Source: an uncultured Actinomycetes bacterium
GTDB lineage: Bacteria > Actinomycetota > Actinomycetes > S36-B12
Direction: 5' to 3'
Assembly: GCA_913061025.1 (NCBI GenBank)
Contig: CAJXUJ010000097.1
Coordinates: forward strand, 1-5,294
Length of the DNA stretch: 5,294 bases
The translations under genes and the position numbers were made by a program. The notes beneath the pieces were generated by a model. The model was not told where the DNA came from, ran no database searches, and saw only the letters and a program-made list of their open reading frames with translations. Below, one piece after another: positions 1-5,294 of this stretch (position 1 is its first letter; each line of letters begins with the position of its first letter).

Positions 1-887
1 GCGTATCGCTGTCCGGTGAGGTTCGAGATCGACGCCCAGACGGTGACTTCGTCGTTGGTCCCACCCTTGGGAGCCGGCTCACGGATGATCCCTGGGGTGA
101 TGTCGAGGGTATTGAGGATGTGGAGAGCAGTCATCTCCGCTTCGTGAGCATCCGCTGGCTGATCGCTGAGTGTGACCTGGGTGGCTGCACGGATGAATCG
201 CCCCGGAGGTGTGTAGTCGCCGGGGAGTCCCATCAGTCCTTGTCCTTGGCCCAGGGACTTAACCGTCAGGTCGCCGACTTCGACGGGATCCGGCATTTCG
301 GCCGAGAGGCCGACGTAGTTCGCGAGGTTGGTGAGATGCCAGTCGAGGTAGGGGGCGTTGGTGCCGATGCTCGTTGGGTTGTCCACGAGGTGGATGCCGT
401 CGTTGTGGAGTTCGATAGCGAGAGATGCCTTGGTGTCGTGCACGAGGATGTGGCACGGGGGAGCAAAGCCCATTCCGGGGTCGTAGCCCCAAATACGTAG
501 CCCCTGCATGGCCTGCTTGACTTCTTCAATGGATGCGCAGGTTCCGAGGAGATAGGCGATGACGTCGAGTTCGGAGATGTCGTTTCCGTCACCCACGAAA
601 TCGGCGTAAGTGCAAAAGCCGCCGGGCATGTAGAGGAAGTGAGCGCTCAGTCCGGCATCGTTCATGCCGTCGGAGAGTTGCTGCGGGCTGCCGAAGGCGG
701 ACATGCCGACTACACCGTGGGTGGCCGTCCAGGACTTGCCTGTTTTGCCTGCAGGTGCCGCCGAGACGCCCTGATGGTTGTTGGGGAGGATTCCCAAGGC
801 TGTGGGAATGCCCATCGGGAATTCCATCGATCGACCAACGACGATGCTGCCGTCCGTGGCGGGCTTGACCTTGAAGTTGGTGCACAT
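1..887 (-). CDS. Choloylglycine hydrolase / penicillin V acylase family (linear amide C-N hydrolase), C-terminus cut by window edge
   Basis: Ntn-family amidase that would hydrolyse a linear amide bond (bile-salt conjugates, penicillin V or acyl-homoserine lactones in characterised relatives). I translated it by hand from the ATG at 887-885. The protein begins MCTNF, placing the nucleophile at Cys2, exposed by Met removal with no signal peptide or propeptide, so it should be cytoplasmic. Family landmarks in order: GRSMEF at 18-23 (Arg19; Glu22 where many relatives have Asp), DGMNDAGL at 73-80, Tyr86 in the HFLYMPG strand, TNAPYLDWHL at 176-185 (Asn177), and LPGDYTPPGRFIRAA at 221-235 (Arg230). 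Tyr86 aligns with the Tyr of penicillin V acylase rather than the Asn of bile-salt hydrolases. 295 codons are visible; family members usually have about 320-350, so only the end is missing. A weak GAGAG Shine-Dalgarno (892-896) precedes the ATG by 4 nt. It is divergent from the MFS gene. Family is certain; substrate is unknown. Confidence 0.93.
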   Translation of the reverse strand, partial: MCTNFKVKPATDGSIVVGRSMEFPMGIPTALGILPNNHQGVSAAPAGKTGKSWTATHGVVGMSAFGSPQQLSDGMNDAGLSAHFLYMPGGFCTYADFVGDGNDISELDVIAYLLGTCASIEEVKQAMQGLRIWGYDPGMGFAPPCHILVHDTKASLAIELHNDGIHLVDNPTSIGTNAPYLDWHLTNLANYVGLSAEMPDPVEVGDLTVKSLGQGQGLMGLPGDYTPPGRFIRAATQVTLSDQPADAHEAEMTALHILNTLDITPGIIREPAPKGGTNDEVTVWASISNLTGQRY

Positions 888-927
888 GCGGCTCTCGTTT
901 CCCTCGGTATCTGTTGATTCGACAAAG

Positions 928-933
928 AGGTTA
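928..933 (-). promoter_or_regulatory. Possible -10 element for the hydrolase gene
   Basis: On the minus strand this reads TAACCT, matching the actinobacterial TANNNT -10 pattern. A start site about 7 nt downstream would give a leader of roughly 30 nt containing the GAGAG Shine-Dalgarno. I see no convincing -35 at the right distance, so this is a weak call based on one hexamer. Confidence 0.2.
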
Positions 934-960
934 GACGGCTCCTGCTATTGACGCTAGCGT
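932..960 (+). promoter_or_regulatory. Predicted promoter for the DHA2 exporter, probably leaderless
   Basis: TAGACG (932-937, 4 of 6 matches to TTGACA) and TAGCGT (955-960, fits TANNNT) are 17 nt apart. From this -10, transcription would begin at about 967-969, at or next to the A of the ATG at 969. No Shine-Dalgarno precedes that ATG, and an in-frame TGA at 963-965 rules out an upstream start, so leaderless expression, common in actinobacteria, would explain the arrangement. The elements are seen; their use is inferred. Confidence 0.4.
951..960. promoter_or_regulatory. Perfect 10-bp palindrome, candidate operator
   Basis: ACGCTAGCGT equals its own reverse complement and lies in the 81-bp divergent intergenic region, ending 8 nt before the exporter ATG. 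It contains the whole predicted -10 hexamer (955-960), so a dimeric repressor bound here would block the exporter promoter and might also affect the hydrolase gene. The left flank TTG (948-950) would extend it to TTGACGCTAGCGTCAA, but the right flank reads GGT, so symmetry stops at 10 bp. TetR- or MarR-type regulators commonly bind such sites; no regulator gene is in the window. Confidence 0.4.
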
Positions 961-968
961 GGTGACAC

Positions 969-2531
969 ATGTCTTCCACCACCTCTCCCGCCGTTCAAGA
1001 GAAGTCGCCAGCCAAGAGCCCCACGCTCGCCGTCGCCTTCCTCGGCGTCCTCGCCGGCATCCAACTTATTGATCCCGCAGTCGCGAATATCGCGATTGTC
1101 GAGGCGAGCAAGTCACTGAACATGTCGGGCTCGGTGGTGGCGCTGGCGGCGAGCATCTCCACCCTGGCGCTGGCGGCCACGGTCCTACCGATGGGCATGA
1201 TGGCGGACCGGCTTGGCCGCCGGAAGATTCTCGGCGCGGCATTGATCATCGCGATCATCGGAGACGTGATCGTTGCGATCAGCCCGATCACCGCCGGCTA
1301 CCTCGCGGGTCGGGCGCTCGCCGGTGTGGGTGTTGGTGCGACGTTGGCTGCGGCATTCGCGTACGTCCGATTCGTAGCTCGGCCGGGGAAGGTCGCGTCG
1401 GCCCTGGGCTTGTGGAACCTAGTGATGGTCGGCTTCTTCATCGTCGGCTCATTGGTCGGTGGTGAGCTAGCGGGCATCGACTGGCGTATCGCGATGCTGC
1501 TGGTCCCGGCGATCGCTTTGGTGTGTTTACTCCTAACGCCGATCATCCTGCCGGCCATGCCCAAGGTGTCGGGCGCACGTCCGGATTACGCCGGGATGAT
1601 CATCATCGCTCTGGGGATGATCTCGTTCCTCTACGGAGTAGCCCAGGCATCCAGCGGTTTGCGGAACCCGGCATTCCTGATTCCGACTCTGGGCGGCCTC
1701 GTGCTCTTCGGCCTCTATTACGTCGTCGAGCGCAAGGTGGCCAACCCGATCTTCCCGCCGGCTCTGTTCGCCAGCGGCATCTTCGCCGCCGCTGCGGTAT
1801 CCGGTATCGCCTGGAACTTTGCTCAGGCCACGGTGCAACTGCAGACGAGCAACTTCTGGCAGTACGTGCAGGACTTCACGCCGGGGCAGGTCGCCCTTGG
1901 TCAAACGGCAATGATGATCTCGTTCGGTGCTGCAGGTGTTCTCGCCGGACGCCTGATGAAGCCGGGTATGCGTTCACTCACGTTGATGGGTGGTGGATTC
2001 GTAGGTCTTGCCGGAGGCCTGCTCCTTCTGGCGTTCGTCGTTAAGGACACGCCCTATTGGGTGATGGCCATCATGCTGTTCATCTTCGGATTCGGGCTCG
2101 CGTTCGTGTCTGTTCCTCAGTCGGCTCTCTTTGTAGCCGAAGCGCCGAAGGCATCCTTCGGTCCGGTGACGTCGTTCCGCACGACGGTCGGTCAACTTGG
2201 CTACGCCATGGGGTTCGCGGTTAGCTCCGCACTCGTCGGCGCCTTCGGTACCAAGAATCTGATCGGTCGGCTGGAGGAGTCCGGTGTTCCGTCCAGCCAG
2301 TTGGGCAAGGCGGTCGACGACGTCCGGCTGTTCATGCAAAGCGGCAAAGAAGGTTCGGGCAAGACGGCTAAGGAAGCTATCTCCGACCTGGGTGCGTCGT
2401 ACGCCGCCGGCTTCAACTGGGCCGTGGGGATCAGCGGCATCGCCGTCGCTCTCCTGGGCGTCATCACGATTCTGCTGCTGATCATCGGCATGAAGCAGGT
2501 GAAAGACCAGAAGTCCGACGCTGCCTCGTAG
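969..2531 (+). CDS. DHA2-type (14-helix) major facilitator superfamily drug/metabolite exporter
   Basis: A 520-residue integral membrane protein, probably a proton-driven exporter in the cytoplasmic membrane. A polar N-terminus (1-18) precedes about 14 hydrophobic segments, near 20-43, 55-75, 87-105, 110-131, 145-167, 172-195, 207-226, 236-254, 269-288, 307-327, 337-357, 363-385, 404-425 and 481-507. Helix 1 carries IDPAVANIAI (34-43), the DHA2 version of motif D1 with Asp35. The loop after helix 2 carries motif A, GMMADRLGRRK (76-86). Motif C in helix 5 is altered: GFFIVGSLVGG (155-165) has Ser161 where the usual Pro sits. A long hydrophilic loop of about 50 residues (429-476) lies before helix 14, as is common in this family. 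The start at 969 is fixed by the stop at 963-965 and no later early start. Expression probably depends on the palindrome-covered promoter. Substrate cannot be read; pairing with the divergent amide hydrolase suggests a related compound. Confidence 0.9.
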   Translation: MSSTTSPAVQEKSPAKSPTLAVAFLGVLAGIQLIDPAVANIAIVEASKSLNMSGSVVALAASISTLALAATVLPMGMMADRLGRRKILGAALIIAIIGDVIVAISPITAGYLAGRALAGVGVGATLAAAFAYVRFVARPGKVASALGLWNLVMVGFFIVGSLVGGELAGIDWRIAMLLVPAIALVCLLLTPIILPAMPKVSGARPDYAGMIIIALGMISFLYGVAQASSGLRNPAFLIPTLGGLVLFGLYYVVERKVANPIFPPALFASGIFAAAAVSGIAWNFAQATVQLQTSNFWQYVQDFTPGQVALGQTAMMISFGAAGVLAGRLMKPGMRSLTLMGGGFVGLAGGLLLLAFVVKDTPYWVMAIMLFIFGFGLAFVSVPQSALFVAEAPKASFGPVTSFRTTVGQLGYAMGFAVSSALVGAFGTKNLIGRLEESGVPSSQLGKAVDDVRLFMQSGKEGSGKTAKEAISDLGASYAAGFNWAVGISGIAVALLGVITILLLIIGMKQVKDQKSDAAS

Positions 2532-2533
2532 CG

Positions 2534-2553
2534 GATCCAGCCGCCCTGGGATC
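2534..2553 (+). terminator. Weak hairpin after the exporter gene, possible terminator without U-tract
   Basis: GATCCAG (2534-2540) can pair with CTGGGATC (2546-2553) through seven base pairs with one bulged G (2550) and a 5-nt loop CCGCC. It starts 3 nt after the stop codon. No T-run follows, so it is at best an atypical, leaky terminator; read-through into the next gene is likely. Confidence 0.25.
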
Positions 2554-2565
2554 ATGGTGCAACGG

Positions 2566-2582
2566 GGATCGGTTCGGATCGG
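2566..2582 (+). repeat. Two GGATCGG direct repeats 10 bp apart
   Basis: GGATCGG occurs at 2566-2572 and 2576-2582, start to start exactly 10 bp, about one helical turn, directly upstream of the next start codon. The second copy overlaps the GGAG ribosome binding site (2581-2584). This could be a protein-binding site or chance in GATC-rich sequence. Confidence 0.3.
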
Positions 2583-2584
2583 AG
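2581..2584 (+). promoter_or_regulatory. Ribosome binding site for the YczE-like gene
   Basis: GGAG lies 6 nt before the ATG at 2591. This decides the start against the ATG at 2554, which is in another frame. Confidence 0.6.
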
Positions 2585-2590
2585 CTGTCG

Positions 2591-3274
2591 ATGGGTGGTG
2601 CACCGCACCGCAACGCACGTTCCTGGATGGCGCTCATCCTTGGCGCGATCTCGCTGGGCACCGGACTCGCCTGGATGTTGGCCGCGGGTTGGGGAGTTGC
2701 GCCCCTCGATGCCTTCATTGCCGGTACGTCCGAACTCACCGGCCTCACCGTGGGAACGGTCATCATCATCGTCTCGCTGTTCTTCTTGGTGGGTTCCTGG
2801 CTTCTCGGATCACGCCCAGGCTGGGGCACACTCATCGCTTTCGTCGGCGTCGGGGCCGTCGTCGATGCGTGGAATCTGCTGGTTTTCGACTTCCTCGGTT
2901 GGGCACCGGACACCTGGGTTATTGCCTCACGGGTAGGCCTGTGGATCGTCGGGTTCGCTCTGTTCGCGCTGGGAGTAGTCGCGACTCTCGCGTCTGATCT
3001 CGGCGCGAATCCGTATGACCAGATCGTCCGTGCGGCGCACGAGCGATTCGGGATCTCCTTGTGGATGTCACGCCTGGCTTTCGACGGCGTTGTCCTGGTC
3101 TTGGCGTTTCTCCTCGGAGGAGCCTGGGGCGCGGGCACGATCGCGATCCTGGTTCTGATGCCGCTGGCCATGGGATCACTCACCCCGAGGGTGCGTGACT
3201 GGGTGCACCGACAGAACTTCTCGTCGGGATCCCCGGGATCCGTTGCAGATGACCGGGCGCGGGTCACGGAGTGA
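2591..3274 (+). CDS. YczE/YyaS/YitT-like integral membrane protein
   Basis: A 227-residue membrane protein with about six hydrophobic segments, near 12-32, 54-73, 80-98, 113-134, 162-179 and 181-198, and a hydrophilic tail (199-227). It resembles the YczE-type family of unknown biochemical function. Family-like features are GVAPLD (35-40) after helix 1, the TVGT turn (53-56), SRPGWGT (74-80) and the VGAVVDAWN stretch (88-95). The second half repeats the first pattern: GANPYD (138-143) mirrors GVAPLD 103 residues later, suggesting an internally duplicated fold. Bacillus yczE lies beside sfp and has been linked to lipopeptide production, but no molecular role is established and it need not apply here. 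It lies 59 nt after the exporter gene and overlaps the next gene by 4 nt (GTGA), so it is probably translated together with that MFS protein. A transport or transporter-partner role is inference. Confidence 0.8.
   Translation: MGGAPHRNARSWMALILGAISLGTGLAWMLAAGWGVAPLDAFIAGTSELTGLTVGTVIIIVSLFFLVGSWLLGSRPGWGTLIAFVGVGAVVDAWNLLVFDFLGWAPDTWVIASRVGLWIVGFALFALGVVATLASDLGANPYDQIVRAAHERFGISLWMSRLAFDGVVLVLAFLLGGAWGAGTIAILVLMPLAMGSLTPRVRDWVHRQNFSSGSPGSVADDRARVTE
3227..3241 (+). other. Small GGATCC hairpin near the end of the YczE-like gene
   Basis: GGATCC (3227-3232) and GGATCC (3236-3241) flank a 3-nt loop CCG and can form a 6-bp stem 29 nt before the overlapping GTG start of the next gene. It lies inside the codons of the hydrophilic tail (SGSPGSV). 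It might modulate coupled translation, but it may be no more than a repeated Gly-Ser-Pro codon pattern. Confidence 0.2.
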
Positions 3275-4506
3275 AGGCTTTTCGACACAGAGATTTCCGC
3301 ATCTTCTGGATGGGTGCCGTTGTTTCGAACACTGGCACCTGGATTCTCAACCTGACGTTGCCGTTCGTTCTCTTCGAACTCACCGGCAGTGCGCTGTGGG
3401 TGGGCGCTGCAGTCGCCGCGCAGTTCCTTCCGATGTTCGCCTTCAGTCCCCTCGGGGGATCCGTCGCTGATCAGTACTCGCGGCGATCCGTGCTCTTGGT
3501 GATGCAGGTAGCCATGGGCTTGGGAGCCGCCGCTATCTGGTTGGCCTGGGTAAGCGACATTCGGAACCCCTGGGTGCTTCTGCTACTCGTCGCAATCGTC
3601 GGTGCGCTCAACGGTGTGAGCATGCCGAGTTGGCAGGGCTTCGTTCATGACCTCGTGCCGCGCGAAGATCTCCTCTCTGCCGTCACCTTGAACTCTCTTC
3701 AGTTCAACGCGGCCCGTGCGATCGGGCCTGCCATTGGTGGTGTTCTCCTCGCGACGCTGGGGCCCGCGTGGGCCTTCGGGCTGAATGCGCTCTCCTACGC
3801 CTTCATCGTTGGAGCGCTTCTCCTCATCCGTGCAGGTCGCGGATTGAGTGTGGCACGAAGTGAACTGCCCTTCACTCAGCAAATCCGCTCCGCAATCGCG
3901 TACATCGGAACTCAGCCCGGCATCGTGATGGCCTTCCTTGTGGCGTTCACCGTTGGTTTCTTCGGTAATCCGGTCTTCTCTTTCACCGTCGTTTTTGCGG
4001 GAGCGGTTTTCGAGGTTGGTCCGGTGCAACTGGGAATCATGAACGCAGCGTTGGGAGTGGGAGCCTTTGCCGCGGCACCGCTCGTTGGCGGTGGCCGCTT
4101 CGCTCCGAGGTTGAGTGTGGTGGCGGGGACGGGACTGGTCGTCTACGGCGTCATGTTGATCGTGTTTGCCTTCGCTCCGTCGTACGGAGTGTCTGTTGTC
4201 TCTCTGGTCATCATCGGAGCGTGCTTCCTCTCCGTGGTTGCGTCGATCAATACGGCGGGACAGATGATCGTTGCGGATTCTTTCCGTGGCAGGGTTCTGG
4301 CGCTTCGCATGATGGTCTTCACCGTCGCGGCACCGACGGGAGGACTCGTCCAGGGATGGCTCGCCGATCAGATCGGCCCGCGCGCAACGGTGGCGATGGC
4401 GGGTCTTTCCATGCTCGCAATAGCTGTGACGCTCACCACCTGGCGAGGAAGAATCCGCCTGTCCAGGCTTGATGATCCGCACGACGCACAAACTGTGAAA
4501 GACTGA
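3271..4506 (+). CDS. 12-helix MFS transporter, MFS_3 / EntS-like (DHA3) type
   Basis: A 411-residue exporter-type MFS protein of the cytoplasmic membrane. The start FRHRDFRIFWMGAVVSNTG (4-22) is typical of this subfamily, which includes the enterobactin exporter EntS and macrolide efflux relatives. Motif A follows helix 2 as GGSVADQYSRR (62-72), with Gln-Tyr-Ser in place of the more usual Arg-x-x/Asp pattern. The helix 5 signature NAARAIGPAIGGVLL (146-160) is intact, followed by AFGLNALSY (168-176). A second motif-A-like loop is DSFRGRVLALR (336-346), followed by GGLVQGWLADQIGPR (357-371). A charged central loop at about 187-208 separates the two six-helix halves. The GTG start at 3271 overlaps the TGA of the YczE-like gene (GTGA); no good Shine-Dalgarno is present, so translational coupling is likely. 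The methyltransferase gene follows after 24 nt. Substrate unknown; the operon context suggests a small metabolite tied to methyl or sulfur metabolism, but that is only an inference. Confidence 0.9.
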   Translation: MKAFRHRDFRIFWMGAVVSNTGTWILNLTLPFVLFELTGSALWVGAAVAAQFLPMFAFSPLGGSVADQYSRRSVLLVMQVAMGLGAAAIWLAWVSDIRNPWVLLLLVAIVGALNGVSMPSWQGFVHDLVPREDLLSAVTLNSLQFNAARAIGPAIGGVLLATLGPAWAFGLNALSYAFIVGALLLIRAGRGLSVARSELPFTQQIRSAIAYIGTQPGIVMAFLVAFTVGFFGNPVFSFTVVFAGAVFEVGPVQLGIMNAALGVGAFAAAPLVGGGRFAPRLSVVAGTGLVVYGVMLIVFAFAPSYGVSVVSLVIIGACFLSVVASINTAGQMIVADSFRGRVLALRMMVFTVAAPTGGLVQGWLADQIGPRATVAMAGLSMLAIAVTLTTWRGRIRLSRLDDPHDAQTVKD

Positions 4507-4517
4507 TGGCTCACTGC

Positions 4518-4523
4518 GAAGGG
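4518..4523 (+). promoter_or_regulatory. Ribosome binding site for the methyltransferase gene
   Basis: GAAGGG lies 7 nt before the GTG at 4531, a good Shine-Dalgarno that supports this GTG as the start. The gap of 24 nt from the MFS stop codon leaves no room for a cobalamin or SAM riboswitch in front of this gene. Confidence 0.65.
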
Positions 4524-4530
4524 AACACAG

Positions 4531-5294
4531 GTGTCGAATCTGCTCGATGCAATTCGTAACGGGGAAGTTCGCGTTGGCGATGGCGCCATGGGGACGGCGC
4601 TCCAGGGGGCAGGACTCGATGATGGCGGTGCGCCCGAGTTGTGGAATGTCGAGCGCGCCGAGGTTGTCGAGCAGATCCTGACTGAATATGCCGACGCCGG
4701 AGCCCAACTCCTCACGACGAATACTTTCGGTGGATCTCGGCCGCGGCTTCAGATGCACGGCCTCGAGGATCGAGTGCACGAGTTGAACAAAGCTGCCGCT
4801 GAGATCGCCCGTCGAGTGGCTGACGCGCGCGAGAACGTGTTCGTGATGGGAGATATCGGCCCGTCCGGTGAACTCCTCGAGCCGATGGGCACCCTCACGC
4901 CGGAGTCGGCCCAGGAGTTGTTCGCGGAGCAGATTGCAGGTCTGGTTGATGGCGGTGTCGACGCCATCTTGATCGAGACCATGAGCGATCTCGCCGAGGT
5001 TCGGGCAGCCGTGGACGCAGCCAAGCAGGTTGCTCCGGATCTGCCGGTGTTTGCGACGTTGAGCTTTGACACCAACTTGCACACCATGATGGGAGTTTCC
5101 CCGGAGCAGGCGGTTGTCGAACTCTCAGCGATGGGCGCGGATGTCGTCGGAGCTAATTGCGGCCGTGGATTCGAAGAGATGGAAACCATCGCCACCAAGA
5201 TGGCCGAGGCTCGTCCCGAAGGTGCGCTGTTGTTCATGCAGTCCAACGCGGGGCTTCCGGAACTCGTCGGCGCCGACTTCGTCTACAACGGAAC
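4531..5294 (+). CDS. Homocysteine S-methyltransferase-domain protein (MetH N-terminal-domain type), 3' end cut by window edge
   Basis: I translated 254 codons from the GTG at 4531; the gene runs off the right edge. It is a TIM-barrel enzyme of the Pfam homocysteine S-methyltransferase family, which moves a methyl group from a donor (often methylcobalamin) to homocysteine in the cytoplasm. Landmarks: GDGAMGT (16-22), TNTFGGSRPRLQMHGLED (63-80), GDIGPSGELLEPMG (107-120), ILIETMSD (146-153), and GANC (207-210), where Cys210 is the first zinc ligand. SNAGLP (238-243) fits the conserved NAGLP loop. The Gly-Gly-Cys-Cys pair supplying the other two zinc ligands should lie just past the edge. From memory the pattern is closer to bacterial MetH domain 1 than to MmuM-type enzymes. 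Whether it is full MetH, a stand-alone corrinoid-dependent enzyme, or betaine-using cannot be decided here. It is probably co-transcribed with the MFS and YczE-like genes. Confidence 0.9.
   Translation, partial: MSNLLDAIRNGEVRVGDGAMGTALQGAGLDDGGAPELWNVERAEVVEQILTEYADAGAQLLTTNTFGGSRPRLQMHGLEDRVHELNKAAAEIARRVADARENVFVMGDIGPSGELLEPMGTLTPESAQELFAEQIAGLVDGGVDAILIETMSDLAEVRAAVDAAKQVAPDLPVFATLSFDTNLHTMMGVSPEQAVVELSAMGADVVGANCGRGFEEMETIATKMAEARPEGALLFMQSNAGLPELVGADFVYNG

Noticed and set aside
120..500. A 126-codon open frame on the plus strand
   Set aside because: It is antisense to the amide hydrolase, whose catalytic motifs are intact on the minus strand.
589..982. Minus-strand open frames overlapping the hydrolase start (589-885 and 710-982)
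   Set aside because: They are other frames of the hydrolase region, lack family motifs, and the MCTNF start with its Cys2 nucleophile fixes the true frame.
1974..2618. A 214-codon open frame on the minus strand opposite the exporter gene
   Set aside because: Antisense shadow of a well-supported MFS gene; charged, repetitive composition and no recognisable motif.
2482..3288. A 268-codon open frame on the minus strand opposite the YczE-like gene
   Set aside because: Low-complexity Arg/Ser/Thr/Pro-rich product antisense to a convincing membrane protein gene with its own ribosome binding site and coupled neighbour.
4507..4530. Possible B12 or SAM riboswitch before the methyltransferase gene
   Set aside because: Only 24 nt separates it from the upstream gene, far too short for either riboswitch, and no B12-box-like sequence was seen.
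3583..5082. A 499-codon open frame on the minus strand opposite the second MFS and methyltransferase genes
   Set aside because: It lies antisense to two clear genes that share the same frame, so its openness is a by-product of high-G+C codon use. The product is rich in Arg, Ser, His, Glu and Asp with no domain or hydrophobic pattern.
4531..5294. MmuM-type S-methylmethionine:homocysteine methyltransferase or eukaryotic-type betaine enzyme
   Set aside because: The GDGAMGT, TNTFG and GDIGPSGEL pattern fits MetH domain 1 better than MmuM. Betaine use cannot be fully excluded, but nothing in the visible part supports it.

Overview
The window is a gene-dense stretch of high-G+C DNA. Protein style, frequent GTG starts, 4-nt gene overlaps and a probable leaderless promoter suggest an actinobacterium. 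A Rhodococcus/Nocardia-type mycolic-acid genus is my best guess, from overall impression only; no marker gene is present to confirm it. There are five protein genes, two of them cut by the window edges. I see no tRNA, rRNA, CRISPR array, insertion sequence or other mobile element.

Layout. (1) Positions 1-887, minus strand: an N-terminal-nucleophile amide hydrolase of the choloylglycine hydrolase/penicillin V acylase family, 295 codons visible, C-terminus off the left edge. (2) Positions 888-968: an 81-bp divergent intergenic region. It holds a perfect 10-bp palindrome that coincides with the likely -10 element of the rightward gene. (3) Positions 969-2531, plus strand: a 14-helix DHA2-type major facilitator superfamily (MFS) exporter. 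(4) Positions 2532-2590: a short gap with a weak hairpin and GGATC repeats. (5) Positions 2591-3274: a YczE/YitT-like integral membrane protein. (6) Positions 3271-4506: a second, 12-helix MFS protein of the MFS_3/EntS-like type, overlapping the previous gene by 4 nt. (7) Position 4531 to the right edge: the N-terminal 254 codons of a homocysteine S-methyltransferase-domain protein resembling the first domain of cobalamin-dependent MetH.

How the genes may work together. The hydrolase and the DHA2 exporter share one control region and may form a detoxification or signal-processing pair (amide cleavage plus efflux). The YczE-like gene, the second MFS gene and the methyltransferase gene are spaced as one transcription unit (4-nt overlap, then a 24-nt gap). 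This links two uncharacterised membrane proteins to one-carbon/methionine metabolism. No substrate can be read from the sequence. The most useful next information lies just outside the right edge: whether the methyltransferase continues into MetH folate/B12 domains, or is a stand-alone enzyme followed by a corrinoid protein. I found nothing in this window that by itself proves a new system. The best candidates are the palindrome-covered leaderless promoter and the membrane protein-MFS-methyltransferase operon.
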